A model generated the notes under the pieces. The model had not been told where the DNA came from. It was given only the letters and a program-made list of their open reading frames with translations, and did no database searches. Positions 59,345 to 64,000 of a stretch of DNA of 64,000 bases are shown piece by piece. The position numbers and the translations under genes are program-made. The stretch lies in NCBI GenBank assembly GCA_030844895.1, contig JAUTDX010000753.1, positions 1-64,000 of the forward strand. The letters run 5' to 3'. The DNA comes from Ambrosia x helenae (lineage: Eukaryota > Streptophyta > Magnoliopsida > Asterales > Asteraceae). Position 1 is the stretch's first letter. Each line of letters starts with the position of its first letter.

Positions 59345-60640
59345 ACTACAAAAAATAATGGTATTAGGGGCTGAAAAATCAGTCTCTGATGTATTCAAAT
59401 CGGTCCTTAATGATTATCAGGGACTGATTTGCCAGTCCCCAGTCAGTGGTAGATACCTAGTCCTAGATAGACAGATAGTGGTTTTAGTAACTAAAAATCA
59501 GTCTCTATTGTATGAGACCAATAGGGACTAAAGGTTAGTCTCCAATACAAAAAATTTCAGTCCTCAATTTGTCCACTGGTACCACACCATTTCAGTCCTC
59601 AATACATTTCTCTATGGGTGCGTAATAAATGGTTCCAAACCGCGAAAACCGTGAAACCGACCCGGAACCGCTAGAACCGAACCGAATTAATGTTATAGGT
59701 TCCGGTTTCGGTTATCATATTTTGGCATAATCGGTTCCCGGTTCGGTTCCGGTTAGAACCGACGGGTCCGGTTAAGAACCGTTAGAACCGTTTTGAATTA
59801 AATTAAATATTTAAATATTCTATCATTAGTTTGAAATAGAATGTGTTGTTTGCTTCTTTATAGTTCTTAACACTTTTAAATTGTTTTACTTAATAGGAAT
59901 GTAGAGAATTCCCTTATGTGATGGTCAGCAGTCAGCACAGCTTGTTCTGACCCGTTTAATCTGTATAAAAAGAATATTCTGATCCGAACAAAACATATTT
60001 TGATACCTAAACTGTAATACTTTTAGTAACCATGGTTAACACAAACTGTTGATAATTTTTTTAAGAAAAATCATTATTTTTGTTTATTTTTTTTATTTAA
60101 TTGTTAATGTTAATTTTAGGATTTTATTGACAACCAGTGGTCTTGAACCGTTTCATGCGAACCGTTTCACCTGGTTCTGGAACCGAACCGTTTAGTAATT
60201 ATCGGTTCCGGTTCTCATATTTTGAAATAAACAATTCGCGGTCCGGTCTGGTTCGGTTCGGTCTGGTTCTGAACCGTTGAACAACCCTACATTTCTCCAG
60301 TGACTGCAAATCAATCACGGATACTATGATATTGTAGTCCCTAATGTATAACTTTAGGAACTGAAAATCAGTCCTCTAAACATGTCTATATTGTCCCTTA
60401 TACGTTTCGTTATGTTCGTTGTTCTATATCAAATCAGTCTCTAACAAGATGTTTTAAAGACTAAAAACTAGTCTCGAACACCACACGATTTCAGTCCTTG
60501 ATATTTTTCTTTTGGAGACTGGAAAACAATCTCAAATACCATGTCAAATTACTCCCTAATATGACTATTAGATGTTGAAAATCAGTCAAAGATATGTTTT
60601 TTAATGACTAATAAATAGTCTTGAATACAATGTCTTTTGG
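59345..60640. mobile_element. CACTA-like terminal repeat cluster, interrupted
   Basis: Many copies of GGGACTGA...CAGTC and CTGAAAATCAGTC in both orientations at 59,360-59,600 and 60,290-60,640, the subterminal pattern of small CACTA elements; the left edge reads ACTACAAAAAATAATGG. No target duplication seen. The block 59,620-60,290 inside it is a different element. Confidence 0.45.
59620..60290. mobile_element. GGTTCCGGTT-repeat element (hAT-like), nested
   Basis: Both ends are built from GAACCGAACCG/CGGTTCCGGTT words in opposite orientation around an AT-rich centre, a common plant non-autonomous hAT structure. It splits the CACTA-like cluster. Confidence 0.5.
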
Positions 60641-61395
60641 TAACTATTTTTAAAATAAAATTAATATATATATATATAAATTGTTATAAATATATACAAA
60701 CAAAAATCAAAGCTAATATGCATACAAATTTACATATTTTAGATACAAAAAATCGACCCCTAGCTTGAATAATAACAAAAAGTATACATTGAGGGTAAGG
60801 TTTCGAATAGAACAAAAAGCTAACTCAATAGGGCTATGATGGTACAATAACTGATTAACGGAAAATGAGTCCCAGATCGAGTGTTCAATTTCCAGCTTGG
60901 TTGTTACTTGCATCCAATTCCTACAAGGAAACATTCAAGTATGAAAAGTTTGAACCATTAAAAGTCGGTATTCTTAACAAAAGCTTAAACCCTAAAATAA
61001 CACTGAGAACATTATACTGAAGGAAGCAATACAAAAGCATTTTAATTTCTTACTTCTTGTCTAGGAAAAAAAAAAGACATGCCTACATTTTTTTATCAGA
61101 GAGAAAGCTAGGGATAATGTATTTCCTTTCTGAAACAAATCACAATAAAAAAGGAAACAAAAAGAGTAAAAAATAAATTAAAATTCCTTCAAACAAGTAA
61201 ACTTAGGAGAAAACTTTACAAAGGAAAATTACCTTTAAACATCTTGGTTCATCTTGGTTATAAGCAAGCACATTTTCAATGAGACATAAAAGAAATACTT
61301 GTAAAGCCATTAAGCCATCAAGAACCCATTTACCTAGAAAAGGACACCAGATACACATAGAAAGTAACTTACTAAATAACCAGATAAGTAATATA

Positions 61396-61465
61396 CTCTT
61401 TGTTTGTGGAGAACCGCTAACAACTCATGCATTGGCACCAACAGAGGTGTTTGACTGAAAGACAA
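61396..61465. repeat. Diverged direct repeat, copy 1
   Basis: GAGAACCGCTAACAACTCAT followed by TTGGCACCAACAGAG and GAAAGACAAA; recurs at about 61,838-61,893. Confidence 0.5.
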
Positions 61466-61569
61466 AAACAAGAAGAAAAGAAAATGTTAATGTCCAAGAA
61501 GTTATTTTTTTCCTATCAAGTTGAACCACCATATAACAAGTTGGAAAGAGTCGTTGGAAAGGTTTCCTA

Positions 61570-61680
61570 CACCCCATCCCTTGTGGTATGGTGGTACTAA
61601 ACCTTGGTATCTAACACCCTAACTTTCTAACTTGGAGGTGGTGGGTTCAATCCCCCTTGAAGCAACATAATTTTAGAAAT
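61570..61680 (+). repeat. SINE-like repeat
   Basis: CCTTGTGGTATGGTGGTACT (A-box-like) and GGTGGTGGGTTCAATCCCCC (B-box-like) about 55 bp apart. It lies between the two copies of the diverged direct repeat. Confidence 0.45.
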
Positions 61681-61837
61681 AATTAAAACTACAAATGAAA
61701 CAAAAACAAATATGCAAACTACTTTAAAGTAATGGTTAGAATGTTAGGAATTAGCAAATTATCTCAAAATTATAAATCTACTAATGTATAGAGAGTAACT
61801 GCATATATAACTTAATGTGTAATATCTTCTTTGCTTG

Positions 61838-61893
61838 TTGAGAGCTCCTAACAACCCATATTTGGCACCAACAAAGTCTTGAAAGGAAAGACA
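61838..61893. repeat. Diverged direct repeat, copy 2
   Basis: GAGAGCTCCTAACAACCCAT, TTGGCACCAACAAAG and GGAAAGACAA match the copy at 61,396. Confidence 0.5.
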
Positions 61894-62762
61894 ATTACAA
61901 AAAAAAAAAAAAAAAGATTAATGTATATCAAAGTGGTATTGATATGTTATTGCCAATAATATGTTGATTCACTGTATGCTCTCTTTACGAGTTCATGCCT
62001 TCACTTTGCTTAGTTTGACCCTAAGACTGTCCGTTGTGGACACGCGAACAGCACGGCGCGAGCCATTCGCTAGCCATGTGGCTCGCGAACACCACAACAA
62101 TGGCGTTCGCGAGCCACATAATGTCAGTACTGATAATGTATTCATTTTTATAATTTCTCAACGTATAAAATCCATTATAAATAGAACTATATTAGCAAGT
62201 ACCTGTTCGGTACTGTATAGTGATTATCTTTATCGTAAAGAATCAAACCAGTATTGTTTTAATATTGGTGTTAGTACCATATGCGTTTTTAGTTTTCTGC
62301 TTCAAAATGTACGGAGTTCAACAAGCGTCTCACTGGAACGCAAATGTGTAACCACGTCCCGCAACAATACACGGTTAACTAAAAGAAGTTTTTTAGATTA
62401 GTTTCTATAAACAATAGTTTCCTAATATGATCTCTAGTGTTCACCAAACTTTAAACGAAACAGACGTCTCCGCAACGAAACACGAGAAACCTACACTAGT
62501 TTGAACTAAACGAATTAGTTATTTGAAGAATGGTTTAAACGAAATAAGAAATGAAAATATATAACACAATATTACGATTAATCAAAGTAACAATAGAAGT
62601 TGATCTAAAAGTATAAAACGGAACTAGAGGAAATTAATATAGCATTTGAATAAATTAAATTAAATACAATCAATTAAACAAAAAAACATAAATTTAAGAG
62701 TTTTTAAATCAGATGAAACAGCAATTTGACTAGGGGTTTAATTCCACCTTCCATTATATATA

Positions 62763-62800
62763 CTAGGTTAGAGACCCGGGTGTACACCCGGTATATCCCC
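62763..62800 (-). mobile_element. Helitron 3' end
   Basis: Minus strand: CCGGGTGTACACCCGG palindrome, GTCTCTAAC, CTAG, then host T. Body would extend to the right; 5' end not found. Confidence 0.65.
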
Positions 62801-62809
62801 AAGTAAAAT

Positions 62810-63825
62810 GAAAAATCATAAAATATACCGTTACATGCCAGGTTATACCATACATAAACCTATATGTTCGATATTAGTAGTTGTTATGTTACATGACAAT
62901 GGACAGTATAAAATTATTTGTTTGTAACTTGTAAAATATGTATATCAATAACTATATATTTGTAGAATCGGATATGAACACTTTGTCTAATATGTTGCAA
63001 GGAAATCATTAAATGGATAATGAATTTCAAGAATATGGTAAGTTACAAATAATATGTTTAAAAAATAAGGCCTGGATGTTTTCATAATTTCGCTTACGCC
63101 TCTACAATAATATGGAACAAAACATAGATATCCAAATGCCAAAACCACTATGCGGCCTTCATAAATGGAGTTATAATATTAAATTACATATTTATAATTC
63201 TAGACATGTCAAACAATCATCCCACATGGTCTCGCATAGACCTATAAAAAAAAGTTAATTCTCAGTCTTTAACACGAATTGCAGACCCGAAACATTTAAA
63301 CCACGCCTTATAATCCACACCCTGGTATACTCAAACATTCATTACTTAAGAGCTACATGACAACAATGCCAAACACCACATTCACCAACATCACCGCAGT
63401 AAGCATATAAACGTTTACACAGTTTCATATACTGATCACCAGTCTCGAAAATACCACCCAATCAAGAAAACCCCAAAAATCACAATTAAAATAAAGACTT
63501 AAACCAGATATACTTGAGAGACATCTGAGTGACTCTCTTACACTATCTCAAAACTAAGTTAGTTTATGCATGCCTATATAGAAAAAGACATTATTGGAAG
63601 AATATGTTATAGATTACAAATAATAAGCTAATAGAGGGCCCTAATTACCTTTACCAAAAGTGTACTTGTATATGCATAAACATGATGACAATTGCATTCC
63701 GGGCCGTATCAACCAGTATCCCAGCTCGTTTTATTTTCCAACATAAAAAAGTGTTACATGTGCTCTCATGATAGCATAGCATTGTGCTTATCTTGTTCAG
63801 CCTTTTCAACAACATGGTGATCTCG
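62810..63825. other. No gene seen
   Basis: AT-rich, possibly the body of the minus-strand Helitron whose 3' end is at 62,763, or the 3' flank of a gene starting beyond the right edge. Confidence 0.3.
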
Positions 63826-63830
63826 GCTTC

Positions 63831-63954
63831 CTATGTTGCAACTTGTTTGGCTTCAGTTCCCTCCCAAAAGTAAGACGTGTGACTGAATACATCAACCAGG
63901 GTAATAAAAGTGCCTATCACATTTCCAACATTTCTTGGAAGGTTTAGACGCCTC
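63831..63954 (-). CDS. Candidate terminal exon of an unidentified gene
   Basis: On the minus strand a strong polypyrimidine acceptor (CTCCAACTTTTTTGCAG) precedes an open stretch RRLNLPRNVGNVIGTFITLV, then DVFSHTSYFWEGTEAKQVAT and a TAG stop. No family was recognised. It is supported only by the acceptor and the open frame; upstream exons would lie past the right edge. Confidence 0.22.
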
Positions 63955-64000
63955 CTGCAAAAAAGTTGGAGAAAAATATGCATATCAACAACATAGTGCA

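Noticed and set aside
1..64000. CRISPR arrays, bacterial operons or organellar DNA inserts
   Set aside because: No regularly spaced repeats, no bacterial-type gene packing and no recognisable plastid or mitochondrial gene; the window is plant nuclear DNA.

Overview
This is a plant nuclear window: genes with many GT-AG introns, an AT-rich background and dense nested transposable elements. The gene families (a FIL-type YABBY factor, tubulin-folding cofactor D, type-I pectin methylesterase, PMEI-like proteins, an ADAP/WRI-type AP2 factor) and an Au-SINE-type element place it in a eudicot. Asteraceae is my guess, not something the sequence proves. I found no organellar insert, rRNA, confident tRNA or CRISPR array.

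Layout. 0.1-2.8 kb: a FIL/YAB1-type YABBY gene on the minus strand, running off the left edge, with 1-bp frame breaks in nearly every exon. 4-7 kb: a decayed CACTA (En/Spm) element. 7-15 kb: a nest of small DNA elements (Helitrons, PIF/Harbinger and Stowaway MITEs, one hAT inside another) with a minisatellite. 16.6-19.7 kb: a near full-length but broken non-LTR retroelement on the minus strand whose reverse transcriptase (YLDD) is followed by a CCHC knuckle and a restriction-like nuclease motif, as in R2-type elements. Three 5'-truncated copies lie at 21.6, 22.2 and 51.8 kb. 24.4-28.2 kb: an L1-type LINE remnant split by a complete 2,668-bp non-autonomous LTR retrotransposon with apparently identical LTRs and a 5-bp target duplication. 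28.9-30.2 kb: an open integrase-chromodomain ORF from a Ty3/gypsy chromovirus. 32.0-34.2 kb: an intact two-exon pectin methylesterase. 35.5-36.6 kb: a composite Helitron. 37.3-45.9 kb: a 17-exon tubulin-folding cofactor D gene with one homopolymer frame break. 47.9-51.5 kb: two tandem PMEI-like genes. 54.6-56.3 kb: adjacent same-strand fragments of a PPR gene and an AP2 factor. 58-64 kb: Helitron ends, SINEs, CACTA-like repeats and one candidate terminal exon.

Working genes. The intact host genes are the pectin methylesterase and the two PMEI-like proteins, all of which concern cell-wall pectin, plus TBCD, which acts in tubulin assembly. They share a strand but each has its own promoter and introns, so they are not an operon. 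Almost everything else is mobile-element sequence; nested insertions, shared 3' ends and target duplications allow part of the insertion order to be read.
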